This document shows, in pieces, positions 55,358 to 64,000 of a DNA stretch of 64,000 nucleotides. The stretch covers positions 2,345,979-2,409,978 of the forward strand of contig QAOA01005271.1 in assembly GCA_003255065.1 (NCBI GenBank), written 5' to 3'. The notes beneath the pieces were generated by a model. It was not told the origin of the DNA and did not search any database. It saw nothing but the letters and a program-made list of their open reading frames with translations. Position 1 is the stretch's first letter, and every line of letters starts with the position of its first letter. This stretch comes from Cercis canadensis (Eukaryota > Streptophyta > Magnoliopsida > Fabales > Fabaceae). The position numbers were made by a program, and so were the translations under genes.

Positions 55358-56990
55358 CAATTTGACCTAGTTAAACAAAGTAATTACATAAAAATGATAT
55401 TATTTAAAGTATTTACTTAAAAAAGACAATTTTAAATTGTTTAATATTTTTTTGATCAAAGAAGAACACATTTTACCTCTTTAAAGTGAGTTCAAACTGA
55501 ACACACTTTATACATAACGCATGTCTATCTTTGACTGAAATATGATCTAAAAAATTATGAAGGGAACACGTTTTATACATAGTGTTCCAAAAGAATATGT
55601 TTTATATATAAAGCATGTTCCTTCTGCCTTTCACACTTTGCTATTTAAGTAAAAAGGAGCAGATCAATTATTTTTCTTTTCTTTCTTTCTCTTTTTCAAA
55701 TGGGAGGAAATGACTTTTTTTACCTCTCAAAAATATTTGCATGCTCATATAGAATAAATATTACTTCCACTTCTGTCTCTCTCTCTTATAATTATACCTA
55801 TCAGATACACATGTCTAAGAGTTCAACCGTCCCAAATATATACCTGTACAATGTTATGACGAAGAAAGCAATCCAGGAAACCTAGGGAATCAACTAAAAA
55901 AATTGAGAACTCTCCTCCCTGACACCGTCCCCAGCCCCACTCACTTTTTTTTTTTTTCCATGACCCCANAAACTAAAAAAAAAAATAGTAAAATAAAACC
56001 ATACAATTCTTCCTATGTACCACAGAACCCAAAATAAAAATATAATCACATAAAACGTGGTCAACAAATAAAGAATGAGTGGTTTTCACGGATTAAAAAA
56101 TGTGATTTTTTTTTAGATGACAATATTAATAAAAAAATATTTAATTTTAACTGTTAAAAAATAATTAGCTTAATTGGTCAAGATTAATATTTTTATATCT
56201 TAGTTGTTATAATATTGTTTTGTTATAGCGATATTACATTTTTTTTTTGTTTAAGTTAGTTGACCAAATGATCAAATGTGCTATTTTACAGTTAAAGAGA
56301 ATTGAATCTAAGAAAAAAAGGTAGAAATTTTTTTATTCTGAATTAGTTGATCAAATAATTAAAACTGCCATTTTATCATTCAAAAAAATTAAACTTAAAA
56401 AAAAGAGATAAAGAATAGCCTTAAGACTAGAGTCAACTCTATTTAGCCAAGGACTTTACTCTATCACAAATCTTTATAGTACTTCAGAAACCTCTATAAA
56501 AAATAAATAAAAAAAATAAAACCCTACAATTCTTTGCTGTAGGCCAAAACCCTCCATTTGATAAAGCAACAGAGCTTTCGTTATCTATTTAAATATGCTA
56601 AAGCTTTTGTGTCTCTTAACTTTTTGTTTTTGGCTATACATATGTTTGTGAAACATTAGGTGGGGTCTCATAGCTGGGCGCATTCCAGGTCGGAAAGCTG
56701 AAGAGGTGGAAAGGTATTGGATAATGAGACATGGAAAGTTGTTTGCTAGCAAAAGAGAAAGGGATGGGGAGAAAGAAATAGCAAAGCGTGTGCCATATTT
56801 TAGTTAAAGGCAGATACGTGTTATGTATAAAGCATATTCAATTTAAACCCGTTTTAGAAAGATAAAACGTATTTTTATTTTGATTAAAAAAATATTAAAT
56901 AATTTAAAATTGTCCTTTCTAAATAAATATTTTAAATAATATTCTTTTTATATAATTAGTTTGTCTAACTGTGCTATTCTGGTCAAATTG
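55358..56990. mobile_element. about 1.6-kb element with roughly 190-bp inverted terminal arms
   Basis: The left arm (55358-55544) reads CAATTTGACC..AATGATATTATTTAAAGTATTTAC..GACAATTTTAAATTG..CTTTATACATAACGC. The reverse complement of 56796-56990 gives CAATTTGACC..AAGAATATTATTTAAAATATTTAT..GACAATTTTAAATTA..CTTTATACATAACAC. Order is kept over the whole length with substitutions and small gaps. No transposase frame is visible between the arms. It fits a non-autonomous foldback or DNA transposon. A collapsed gap n at 55969 lies inside it, so the internal length is uncertain. Confidence 0.65.
55969..55969. other. collapsed assembly gap (n) near a homopolymer
   Basis: Single unknown base between a T-run/CCATGACCCC stretch and a poly-A run. 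Unlike the other n sites I see no duplicated flank. Confidence 0.8.
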
Positions 56991-57562
56991 CATAAAACTG
57001 CACTCAATTTGGACAGAAATTGAGTGAACAAACTTGAACATCTTATGCGGACAGTCGAGCAACTATGTCATTCTGACCTGTCGTGGATCCTGAGGGTACT
57101 CCTGAAGATCCTCCAATGGAGTATCATTCTTAGTTTGTTGTCAACTTGTCACTGTCAGGACCACAACCTCATTTCACTTCCTAGGAAACAATGGGCTTGA
57201 ATGATCTTTCCTAACCCACTAGCTCAAATGACTATGCTCCTTAATCAAACACACGTAAATGCCAGAAATATAAAATATATGCCCAATTGCGCATCTTAAT
57301 GAAACCAAGGAATGCCAAAACCTATGGGCTGGTTTTGCCACAGGATTATCATTAGTTATTTGAAATCAAACCAAAAGCTTAATAGTTTTTTCCTCAAAAC
57401 AAACGGCTGTAGCATTCCAAATCTTTTTTATTCGTAGTGTGATGAGTAGTAGTAAACAGCAAAGCTGCCAGTAAGTACTTAGAAAAAACAAAACAAAACA
57501 AAACAAAAAAAGGAATGAAAAGAACCAAGTTTGAGCTTCAATTGAAAGAGGAGCAAAATGCA
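56991..57562. other. spacer downstream of the RbcS gene
   Basis: 3' flank of the minus-strand rubisco small subunit gene; no coding signal. A (AAAAC)n-type run lies near 57486-57506. Confidence 0.5.
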
Positions 57563-58478
57563 TCAAGCGCCAGCAGTGGAGGCCGGTTTCTGAATGACAA
57601 AAGCCATGGACTGCATGTGGCGCTGGTTGTCAAATGCCAAGCAGCGTATATATGCATTTGGGTATGCCTTTTTGCACTCATGGACCTCGTTCAGGACTTG
57701 GGAGGAGTCGCTGCAACCAAACATGGGTAACTTCCAGAGTGTCCAATACCTCCCATCATAGTAGCCAGGCATCTGGCTATTCTCTCTACGAATACACCCC
57801 ACCTTCAAAGGTCCAAATTCATATATATAATAATCACAATACTGTAAATAAAGAAAGCATCAATTCCAAAATACATACAAAACCAGTTCTCCATCATGTT
57901 AAGAATCTACCTAGTCCATTAAAGCAAAGCTCAATAATAATCAATATCAAAATTTTCTTGAATCAAGATAGTTATTGCATGATCATTAATAGTTTCCATG
58001 GATGCCAATATAAGCAATTCTAACATAGCTAATAATAGAACGATGAACACAAATCAACAATATCATCTGAACATAATTTAACCTTACATCATCAAATTCA
58101 AGGCAAGGAATCCATCCCTTCTTGAGCATGTAGTCAATCTCCTTTGCAATGTTGTCATCTGAAAGTGGGGGGAGGAAGGAGAGTGTTTCGAACTTCTTGT
58201 TGTTCATGGGATTCCATGTCTGTTTAAACACACCAGAGAGTAAAACAAATCAGCAAAAAGAGGGGAAGAAAAAGGCTTACCATACATGACTATCTGATCA
58301 ATTTTAGATCTTTCACTGGTTCACACTTTACCCGGATGCAGTGAATTTTAGAACCATTGGAGACAGTTTTCCGTTCCCATCCAATGGAACCCGTGCTCGG
58401 GCAAAGATTTGTTGAGTTGGATTTCAAGCCAACAAAGCCAGCCCCAGCAACCTGAAATGCAAAAGTTCCGGCAGACAT
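57563..58478 (-). CDS. RBCS: rubisco small subunit, divergent (T-type-like)
   Basis: Three minus-strand exons, 58332-58478, 58088-58219 and 57563-57802, give 172 aa. Residues 1-47 form the chloroplast transit peptide, which is unlike the usual MASS(M/I)-type: it reads [20 protein letters not shown] and lacks the common FTGLKS motif. The mature part is about 123 residues, the normal length. It has [34 protein letters not shown] and [19 protein letters not shown], all core RbcS features. Several positions depart from the leaf type: WNPMNN instead of [20 protein letters not shown] in the loop, YIRCLAFDN, and the tail [11 protein letters not shown]. The first intron falls after codon two of the mature chain, as in other dicot RbcS genes. 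These features resemble T-type RbcS expressed in trichomes and non-green tissue; that label is an inference from memory. Confidence 0.88.
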
Positions 58479-59111
58479 ATCTCAAGTGTTGAAAGAGAGG
58501 TTGATTAAGAGAGAGATAGGTGCTGTGGAAGTACGGACTTAAAAATGTAATATAGAAAGAGGTCGAATTTGTAGAACTAAAAGACAAAAAGAGTCGGCTC
58601 GGTGCTTGTAGAATGATGTATGATATGTTAGAGAGGTAAGTAAGCAGTCTACGAAGTCGGTGGGCACAAGGTGGAGAGTTAAATTAGGCTCTAAAACTTT
58701 GATTTCATCAACATCACCCTGCCTTTTCACAATTCTGATTAGCAGCACTAAGGTTTCGAGGGAAGGTAGGGCCCCCGTGTCATTGAGGAGTAAAGACATT
58801 ACCATAACCGTTTGAATAAAATAATCAAATGATTCCTTTTCAGTCCCTTTTCTTTTGGCTTTTCTGGTGCACAAAAACCAAGTTTGGCTTGACATAATGA
58901 ATGACATTTTTCACAGGCCAAATAATGAATGATTTTTTCGGTTTTCAAAAGACAAAACAAATAACTGAATGCACAAATAAGTGAGACGAATTACCGGGGC
59001 AAAATGGAGAGCATGTGAACTCTAAGGATAAACCAATAGGAAATAAACTGTTCTGGGGTTTACCCTGGACATGTCTCAGCATGCATATGGAATACAAGTC
59101 TGAAGTTATGC
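58479..59111. promoter_or_regulatory. RbcS upstream region
   Basis: A minus-strand CTATATTAC lies about 70 bases before the RbcS ATG and may act as TATA box. I see no CACGTG G-box and no GATAAG I-box in this stretch, the two light-response elements typical of leaf RbcS promoters. The 3' flank of the PPR gene occupies the high-coordinate end. Confidence 0.4.
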
Positions 59112-60698
59112 TTATATAAAGTCATCCTTTGCCACCGGAAAATCCTCAAGTTCCTTTCCCAGTTGACACAAAACGTTATAGATGTCTCTTGAATAAGAAT
59201 GAGACTTATCATCAACAACAAATTTGTGGATGATCTGATTAATCTCTATGAAACTCCAAGCAGAAATAGCTGGGACTGCTCTATCTTTCATCATTTTCCT
59301 TATCTTGGAAGCGCTCTCCCACCAACCCCTACTGGAATACATGTTTGCTAGAAGGACGTATCTTCCACTATGTTGAGGCTCTAATTCAATCAACAATTTC
59401 CCCACCCTCTGTCCCAACTCAACATGACCATGCATCAAACACCCATTGAGCAAAGAACCCCATATAGCTCCATCTGGTTCCATTGGCATACTCCTTATCA
59501 ATACTTCAGCCTCTTTGATTTGTCCTGCTCGTGCCAAAATATCAACCATGCATCCATAATGCTCAATGGATGGTGAGATGCCATAAACTTTACTCATGCG
59601 TCCAAATAACCTCCATGCTTCATTCAACAGATACTTATGATTGCAAGCAGTAAGAACTCCAACAATAGTCACTGCATTTGGTCCGGGGCCAACCTTTTCC
59701 ATATGTGCAAATAGATCAAGCGCCAGTTGATTCTTTCCATTAATAGCCAAACCCAATATCATAGCACTCCAAGCAGTAACGTCTTTATGTGGCATTCTAC
59801 TAAATATTTCCTCTGCGGCTTGTACAGTTCCGCATTTTGCATAAAAATCAATCAACGCAGTACTTATCTCTAGTTCATATTCAAAACCATTTTCATCAAT
59901 GAAGGAGTGAATCCATTTCCCTTCTTCAAATGCACCTACCGCAGCACAGGCATTTAGAACACTCACTAAAAGATACCTGTTCGGCTTCACATGTATACAA
60001 CTCTTCAACTCGCGGAAGAGGTCAATTCCCTCATTGAAACAACCATTCCTGACATACCCAGATACCATTGCGCTGTAGGAAACATCATTTCTTTCAGGGA
60101 TTGCATCAAATAAAGCCCGTGCTTCGTTGACCAACCCATTGCTGCAATACCCACTAATAAGGCTGGTCCAAGAAACCACATTCGTATTGGGACTTTCATC
60201 AAACACACGACGTGCAACTTCTATTGCTCCATGCCTTGAATATAAACTTATTACAGAGCTAATAACATAAACATCTGATAAATTCCCGAGCCTCACTATC
60301 AGGGTGTGAACCTGCTCAAGCAGAGACAGAGAAACACAAGCTTTGACCACTACAGTAAGAGTACGAGAATTTGGACGGATACCTATCCTGCGCATGTTGT
60401 TGAAAATGGAGAGAGACCTTTGGAACTCTGAATGTCTCGAGAAACCCATTATCATGGAATTACAATCAAAGATATTCGGCGTAGAAATATGATTGAAAAG
60501 CGTCTCCGCGTAGCACAAATTACCATGTTCAGATTGAGCACAAAAGGCTAAGATTCTGCTAGAGACGAAAGCAAAACTAGCAAGACCATGGGTAATTGCA
60601 TGAGCGTGGATTTGCTTCAGCTCTTTCATGCTTAAGCATCCTTGCAGCAGACGTAGAAATGGACTATATGGGATTGAACTGAAGGAAATTCTGCTCAT
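59112..60698 (-). CDS. PLS-class pentatricopeptide repeat protein, E subgroup
   Basis: Intronless frame of 528 aa, typical of plant PPR genes. PLS-type repeats run from about residue 40 to 430, with hallmark segments such as NVVSWTSLISGYCSNGLVNEARALFDAIPERNDVSYSAMVSGYVRNG, ALIDFYAKCG and KDVTAWSAMILGLAINGKNQLALDLF. After the repeats comes an E/E+ region (PDGAIWGSLLNGCLMHGHVELGQRVGKLL.., then SGRYVLLANMYSSRGWWESASKIRKMMKDR). It ends in DDFI with no DYW deaminase domain. Such proteins bind single RNA sites in chloroplasts or mitochondria, commonly for C-to-U editing, and those without DYW need a partner for catalysis. The N-terminus (MSRISFSSIPYSPFLRLLQ) is rich in S and R and low in acidic residues, so organelle targeting is likely. 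The exact target cannot be read here. Confidence 0.92.
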   Translation of the reverse strand: MSRISFSSIPYSPFLRLLQGCLSMKELKQIHAHAITHGLASFAFVSSRILAFCAQSEHGNLCYAETLFNHISTPNIFDCNSMIMGFSRHSEFQRSLSIFNNMRRIGIRPNSRTLTVVVKACVSLSLLEQVHTLIVRLGNLSDVYVISSVISLYSRHGAIEVARRVFDESPNTNVVSWTSLISGYCSNGLVNEARALFDAIPERNDVSYSAMVSGYVRNGCFNEGIDLFRELKSCIHVKPNRYLLVSVLNACAAVGAFEEGKWIHSFIDENGFEYELEISTALIDFYAKCGTVQAAEEIFSRMPHKDVTAWSAMILGLAINGKNQLALDLFAHMEKVGPGPNAVTIVGVLTACNHKYLLNEAWRLFGRMSKVYGISPSIEHYGCMVDILARAGQIKEAEVLIRSMPMEPDGAIWGSLLNGCLMHGHVELGQRVGKLLIELEPQHSGRYVLLANMYSSRGWWESASKIRKMMKDRAVPAISAWSFIEINQIIHKFVVDDKSHSYSRDIYNVLCQLGKELEDFPVAKDDFI

Positions 60699-61427
60699 GA
60701 GAGCACTTGGGAACTCCCAAAGTCCAGAGAATCTAAACGCCTACAAAATATAAATATAAATAATAGAACCCTATGTTAAAACACTCATCTCATGTTCATG
60801 TTCCTGTTTATTAGTTTATATATGCAGCAAAGGTATACTTGAAAAACAAAAGAACTAAAAACCAAAAACTTGAGTACGAATGTCTTGCTTTCTGAGCTCT
60901 GGTTAACTTGAACAACCCGTGTCACAAGGATAATAAATATCTGCGTTTTTCTCTTGTTCAGTGTTGTTCATAATGTTCTACTGGGGATTAGTTTGGTACG
61001 GGAGTCATGAGGGTAAATTTTAGGGTTTAGTTTTGTTAGGTTTCACCCTGTGCAGAGATTTACAACACTTGGTATCCAAACATCATTTCTCAATATGTTT
61101 TATGCATTTTATGGGACGAAAGCTGAACGTGAAAACGACACTATTCTCACGTTTGACTAAACCAAGGAGGAATTTGTTCGGCACAAATCCTCCGATGTTA
61201 TTTATGTACCAAAGAGCTCAATATTTCATATAATTGGAATGATATAAATTTGAAACAGTAACTGTATTACAAAAGAAGTGAATCTACAATCTTACATCAT
61301 CATATGAATGACAATGCTGAAATAAATATAATCAACTGTCTAAATGAAGAATATTAGAGATCTAAAGAATTACTGCATTCATGAAACCCTGGAATGGGTT
61401 CAAAGTAGCTGGACCTACGAAACCTGG
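60699..61427. other. spacer between the PPR and VIN3-like genes
   Basis: PPR 5' flank followed by the 3' UTR of the VIN3-like gene. No coding content is seen; a 66-codon frame at 61033-61233 has no recognisable domain. Confidence 0.5.
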
Positions 61428-63277
61428 TCAATGCCAAAGCTTCATGCAGAACCCAGCCGGCACCGTAGATTGTCTATTGCTTGATATACATTCTGAGAAG
61501 GTGTCCACGAGCTGCTCTGCCAGAGATGCTGGATCTTCAAGAAATGTATCAATATATACTTTCACGATCCTTACTTCTTGTGGCGTTGCTCTCAAGCTGT
61601 ACCAAGTCAGAAATTTCTGCCTGAAGTTCTTTTCTATATGCCCTTCACACTCTAGCCGTCTAATCACCTTCACATAATACTCAAAATCTCGATCTGAAAA
61701 CACATTGGCAGCACAACCCTCATCTTGCCTTTCCCCACTTCTCTTCTTAGATGTGCTGCCATCTTGAGGGCCCTCTCTTTTCCCAGACCCATTTTCCAGA
61801 TCCTTGCTGCTGGATTTAGATCTCCCATTTCTTCCTGGTCCATCCTTAAGTATATCCAACTTGCAGGGTGTAATAGGCAAGCCTGCATCTGAGCTACCTG
61901 GAAATGGCAGACATTCCCTCCCAGTCTGAACTGGGGAATTCAACCCATTATCGGTGCTCACGTCCTCGATGACTTGTTCCTCTGGTGACTGCTTGTTTTC
62001 AAGGTTTAGCACATAGGGACCGGGTAGAGAGCTGGTCATTCCAATGGTATGTTGCTTGTCTGACAAAAAATCTGCATCAGCTGGAAGTCTAAGCACCCCT
62101 CCACCTATGTTGGAACTGTCAATAGCATCATTGGATAAATTTCCAGAAGCATGCTTGTCAGTGTCCTTGTTGTAAGCAAGATAATTATCTGCTCGATTAT
62201 CAGTCTGGTCACTATATGGATTACTGTTGTTAGTTTCGTCTTCAACTGAAGAAGGATTGGAAAGGCTGCTACAGTTGGTTACTGGGCTCTGACTTCTTTC
62301 TGTTGCTGAACAGTTTGGGACTTCATCCTCGCCATGCTCTGTTGAGAAGTGAACTTCACGCATACCCAACTCCCTTAAATCGCTGAATGAAACAACTTTG
62401 AAACTGTATTTTGTAGATGGAATTAGACCCCTGATACTGAACCTTTTATTTGGTAGAAGCAAAGTGCAAGTTGGTTCCGCTGGATAATCTATATCATGAG
62501 CTTTGCGGTGCCACAAAGTATAACCAATAATACTTTCCCCAGATGGATCTTCAGAACCCAAAATCACAGTGAGGGATGTTGCAGTGACATCTTCAAATCT
62601 CACCATAATTGAAGCAACCAAATTTGTATCTAAAAATGTCAATCATGTACAACCACAAAAAGGTCAATAATTACCTGATTCAAGAATCTAGACCGAAAGA
62701 AAAAAGAAAAAACTGCTGGCAACTGTACCATGCAATACAATACCATGGTTATGTAATTTGAAAGAAAGTGCCAAATGGATATTAATAATGTGCAACCCAA
62801 TTTACAAATCTGGAGAAAAAATAAATGAAAGAAGTTGATTCCAGAGTACACAACTACTATGCTTGTCACACAGATCACCATCCAATCAGAAGATGAAATT
62901 TTCACTTTCTCTCATAATGATGGAGCCACACACACAAAGGGAAAAATGAGTCATCACCTTGAATAGTTGGATTGGGTGATGGATGCAAGATCCTTTTAGA
63001 AAGCAATGAATCCAGTGATTCCAGAGCAAAACCACAGAGTTTCTGAACCTCTGGTCCTGATGAAAGTCTGTTCACAATGCCCCTACCAATCTTCACAGGT
63101 GATCCAATCAATGGACCTACTTCAGGTTCAAGTTTCTTCACCGCCTCATCCACAATTTCATGAAGTTTTTGATACTTTTTGGTCCCTTGTAAAAGTCTTT
63201 GGCTTAAGGAGAGACGATAGCAGAGTATGTCCACACGTCTGGTATCCTTTGCCAGCATCAGTTGTTTTCTCCAGCAT
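61428..63277 (-). CDS. VIN3-like (VRN5/VIL family) protein, 5' end outside the window
   Basis: Two minus-strand exons are visible, 62958-63277 and 61428-62629, joined in phase to give the last 506 or so residues. The first carries the segment after the PHD finger ([29 protein letters not shown]..). The second starts with a fibronectin type III domain ([29 protein letters not shown].. to about [14 protein letters not shown]), has a long serine-rich linker with a basic patch ([22 protein letters not shown]), and ends with the VEL domain ([34 protein letters not shown]..) and the terminal GFCMKLWH. Proteins of this family join PRC2 and promote H3K27me3, for example at FLC in vernalization. The PHD exon must lie beyond 64000. 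Which family member it is (VRN5/VIL1 or VIL2) I cannot tell. Confidence 0.93.
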
Positions 63278-64000
63278 CTAAATCATTTTAAGACACAAAT
63301 CAGATGAGATTGATTTTACCCTACACATATTCCAATATTTCATCCTCATAGGAATGTGACGTACAGTTTAGCAAGCAATCATAATAAAAATAGTCATCTG
63401 ACATTCTCTCTCTAGTTCCGCAACTATTACCTCCTGTTATGCTTGTTCTCTCTCTTGTCCGGCTCCCAATGCCTCATGTTATGCTTGTCCACTATTACCT
63501 CATGTTATGCTTGTTCTCTCTCTGTTTAACAAGCACAACATGAGGCAACTAGTAGCTCTTTTCTACTGGAACAAATTATTAAGTCAACTTTCTCACCTTG
63601 TTATTAATTAAGTAAACAACCATCTTAAACCAGAAATCCTCATGCTCAACTTTATTGTTACCTATTCTGCCAGCCTGTGATTGAGCTTACGATCCTCAAA
63701 TCCACTATACCTACTTTATGGGCAATTTTTTCTTACAACCAGACCATATGAATAGTGAGCTTTATAGCAATCCGACAGCATAAACTTCATTACAACTGTT
63801 AAAATTATGTTAAAAAAAATAAGTAATGATAAATCACCAAGCCTTATAATATCCAACATGAAGTTTGATTTACTCTAGAATAGAAAATCAAGAAATCTAG
63901 AGCTATATAGCTTCAATCTTTTGAAAATAGTTTCTAGTCCAGATTTTCCAATTTTAGAGAAACACACAGAAATAGCCATCAATTCTGTAGAACAGCAATC
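63278..64000 (-). other. intron of the VIN3-like gene (partial)
   Basis: AT-rich intron running to the window edge; no exon was found. It holds a small repeat cluster at 63423-63544 in which ATTACCTCATGTTATGCTTG-like units occur about three times directly and once inverted (AACAAGCACAACATGAGG). Confidence 0.7.
63423..63544. repeat. short direct and inverted repeat cluster in the VIN3-like intron
   Basis: Units ACTATTACCTCCTGTTATGC (63423), GCCTCATGTTATGCTTG (63471) and ACTATTACCTCATGTTATGC (63491) run in the same direction. AACAAGCACAACATGAGG (about 63528-63545) is their inverse. Together they could form a hairpin in the pre-mRNA. Confidence 0.7.

Overview
This is a stretch of plant nuclear genome. 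It has AT-rich intergenic DNA, short introns with GT..AG borders, and single-copy eudicot-type genes: WDR75, SNRNP27, a rubisco small subunit, a VIN3-like protein, a PPR protein and receptor-like kinases. A woody rosid, perhaps Rosaceae, fits the gene styles, but nothing in the window settles the species. Seven single-n positions mark collapsed assembly gaps. At least four of them are flanked by near-identical duplicated sequence that looks like two unmerged haplotypes.

Layout. At 2.05-4.18 kb lies a small three-exon gene of unknown function (133 aa). At 5.2-13.8 kb lies a cluster of four Lr10/PR5K-type, non-RD receptor-like kinase genes, three on + in tandem and one convergent on -. All four appear to lack the usual cysteine-rich ectodomain and consist of a very short N-terminus, one membrane helix and a kinase domain. 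At 13.9-14.8 kb an n-bounded 942-bp block repeats the 3' ends of the last two kinases. At 15.2-30.7 kb there is a gene-poor array of diverged repeat units. Each unit carries a promoter-like segment on -, and two carry a candidate two-exon acidic small protein. One unit is interrupted by a 5'-truncated LINE. A tRNA-Leu(UAG) lies at 31.1 kb. The 16-exon WDR75 gene spans 31.6-40.0 kb, with a DNA-transposon-like hairpin in intron 14 and a duplicated splice acceptor in intron 11. The region 40-43 kb holds unrecognised sequence and another haplotype-style duplication. A seven-exon cytoplasmic receptor-like kinase of the RLCK VI/RBK type (-) occupies 43.1-46.3 kb. A single-exon SNRNP27 gene lies at 51.25-51.89 kb. 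A long inverted-repeat element occupies 55.4-57.0 kb. The rest, all on -, is a divergent rubisco small subunit gene resembling the T-type (57.6-58.5 kb), a PLS-class PPR gene (59.1-60.7 kb), and the 3' part of a VIN3-like/VRN5 Polycomb-accessory gene whose 5' end lies beyond the window.

The genes do not form one pathway. They are ordinary housekeeping genes (ribosome biogenesis, splicing, translation, rubisco, chromatin) beside an expanding immune-type kinase cluster. The most unusual points are the shared ectodomain-less architecture of the kinase cluster, the repeat array with its candidate acidic peptide gene, the atypical RbcS, and the tandem duplication of a splice acceptor inside WDR75. 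All exon models here were made by eye from splice-site phase and family resemblance, without transcript data.
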